DNA of 64,000 nucleotides, taken from positions 57,735,920-57,799,919 of the forward strand of contig OY282606.1 of the NCBI GenBank assembly GCA_958298945.1, read 5' to 3'. This DNA comes from Atherix ibis (taxonomy: Eukaryota > Arthropoda > Insecta > Diptera > Athericidae). The notes below the pieces were generated by a model. It saw nothing but the letters and a program-made list of their open reading frames with translations, searched no databases and was not told the DNA's origin. Each line of letters opens with the position of its first letter. Within the stretch, counting starts at the first letter, position 1. This document shows positions 62,813 to 64,000 of the stretch, in pieces. The position numbers and the translations under genes are program-made.

Positions 62813-63428
62813 ATTTTTAGTTTAATATACTTTGTATAACGATATTCTAAGTTTTTTATACCATTTGTAAAACTTTGCAAAATAGGCCCCAGTTTTGGTT
62901 ATAACTTTATAATTGGATATAAATTTCTTTCCAGTAAGCCAGTTTGTCATGTTTGTAAACAGGAAAAATCGCAAAAAAGCCAAATCTGGAAAAAGCGGTG
63001 GGTAGGATTTATGATTTTACAACTGCTGATGCATTTATCATGATGGAAGATAATGTTTTACAGGATTTTGCTGGCAAATGCAGTCGTTTTGCCATGATTT
63101 CAGTATTGACAAACAGCTGATGAAGATTATAATATGTGCATCATAGAAAGCCGTAGTTATAAACTTGGTTTGCTAGTAAATGTTCATTCTTTTTCCTGAA
63201 CTTTGGATTCTGATGTGTAATGGTGAATCTATATTTTATTAAAAGTTATGAATCGATGCAAAAATTCACGCTTAAAAATGTCGAAACACATTTTTGGTCA
63301 GGTGTTAACATATACGGCAGTCATCTCGCCGATAGTTTTCTCATACCTGCACATTCTTTGAATATATTTATCATATCACTTATCACAATACAATCTTTTA
63401 AAACAATTACATAGATTTTATGAACCAT
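62813..63428. other. Unassigned DNA
   Basis: Composition is more balanced than upstream, so this may be old TE sequence linked to the mariner scrap that follows. No reading frame could be assigned. Confidence 0.4.
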
Positions 63429-63551
63429 TTCTTAGGTGGTGACCTAAATTGGACCTTCTTGGTGCTCAGTGTCACTTGTGCTCGTACCACCACAACAGTA
63501 TTCAATAAACCACTTCTGAATCATTCCATACGATGGTGAGGAGTTCTCATT
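63429..63551 (-). mobile_element. Mariner transposase scrap
   Basis: The minus strand reads SSPSYGMIQKWFIEYCCGGT followed by STSDTEHQEGPI, a stop and VTT. This matches the first DNA-binding segment of mariner transposases, roughly PSYxxIKRWxxEFxxGRTST with DxxRSGRPxEVTT. Only about 40 codons survive. Confidence 0.65.
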
Positions 63552-64000
63552 ATACATTTCAAGATTGATTTTGTTTTCAGATATTGTTATTTAATTTAAA
63601 ACACCGGTGTTTCACTCTTCTTCATATTAAAAGAACACAAATCTTACCGGTTTTGAATGGCTGTCAAAACTAAACTAATAAACAGATGTAAAGAATGCCA
63701 AATAATATAAATAAAATATTGTTTTGCTGATATCAGCTACATTTATTTTATTTATTACTGACTTATCATACTACCCTTGTATTTACTGTCCACATATTGT
63801 CCACGTGGCTTAAATAAGAATTAATTATGCTGGGTATAACTTTATGGATACTTTCTTCATTTCTGGATATTATTGTAACAGTCAGGTAATATCGTACTAT
63901 CGTACCTGCTCTTAGAAATGAAATTACATATTGTTTTGATCTTCATAATGTATAACTTTACACAGTGCATTGAATTATATTCTCCGGTTTACATTTTAAA
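63552..64000. other. AT-rich DNA, nothing recognised
   Basis: No gene or repeat seen up to the window edge. Confidence 0.5.

Overview
The window is AT-rich nuclear DNA from a fly, most likely a brachyceran (higher) dipteran. The evidence is short GT-AG introns beside very long ones, gene models that match Drosophila Cyp4c3 and Saposin-related (Sap-r), a ZAD zinc-finger gene, and many mariner-type transposons plus a Jockey-like LINE. Species cannot be fixed from sequence alone. There are no bacterial features, CRISPR arrays, rRNA genes or convincing tRNA genes.

Layout, left to right. 1-7592: TE relics (LINE fragment, Mos1-like mariner, DDE fragment, Tc1-like fragment), then AT-rich DNA lying upstream of, or in the first intron of, a P450 gene. 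7593-16469: seven exons of a CYP4C3-type P450 whose membrane-anchor exon was not found. Its 6.4 kb intron holds a mariner, a 5'-truncated LINE with a target-site duplication, and a mariner relic. 18169-20184: a compact unit with a four-exon DUF4806-type gene, bounded on the left by CCCAAGTAACGC and on the right by a 393-bp foldback ending in the same motif. This is the best candidate for an undescribed mobile element. 20886-40887: an 18-exon prosaposin gene (Sap-r) of about 1157 residues with one SapA and ten SapB modules. Its 10.5 kb second intron is full of broken transposons. 44258-45407: a three-exon NME5/RSP23-like nucleoside diphosphate kinase with a Dpy-30 motif, in which the catalytic His is Tyr. 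46.3-49.0 kb: mariner copies, a Q-rich candidate exon and a LINE scrap. 50776-51639: first exons of a ZAD gene that continues beyond what I can follow. 51.6-64 kb: mostly AT-rich non-coding DNA with a Helitron-like short element, two long hairpins, a 28-bp tandem repeat and a mariner scrap at the end.

The host genes do separate jobs and form no operon. The P450 is an ER monooxygenase. Sap-r is a lysosomal or secreted precursor cleaved into sphingolipid-activating saposins. The NME5-like protein is probably structural in motile cilia or sperm axonemes. The ZAD protein is probably a nuclear transcription factor. The rest of the window is shaped by repeated insertion and decay of DNA transposons, several of which have been converted into palindromes or internally deleted forms.
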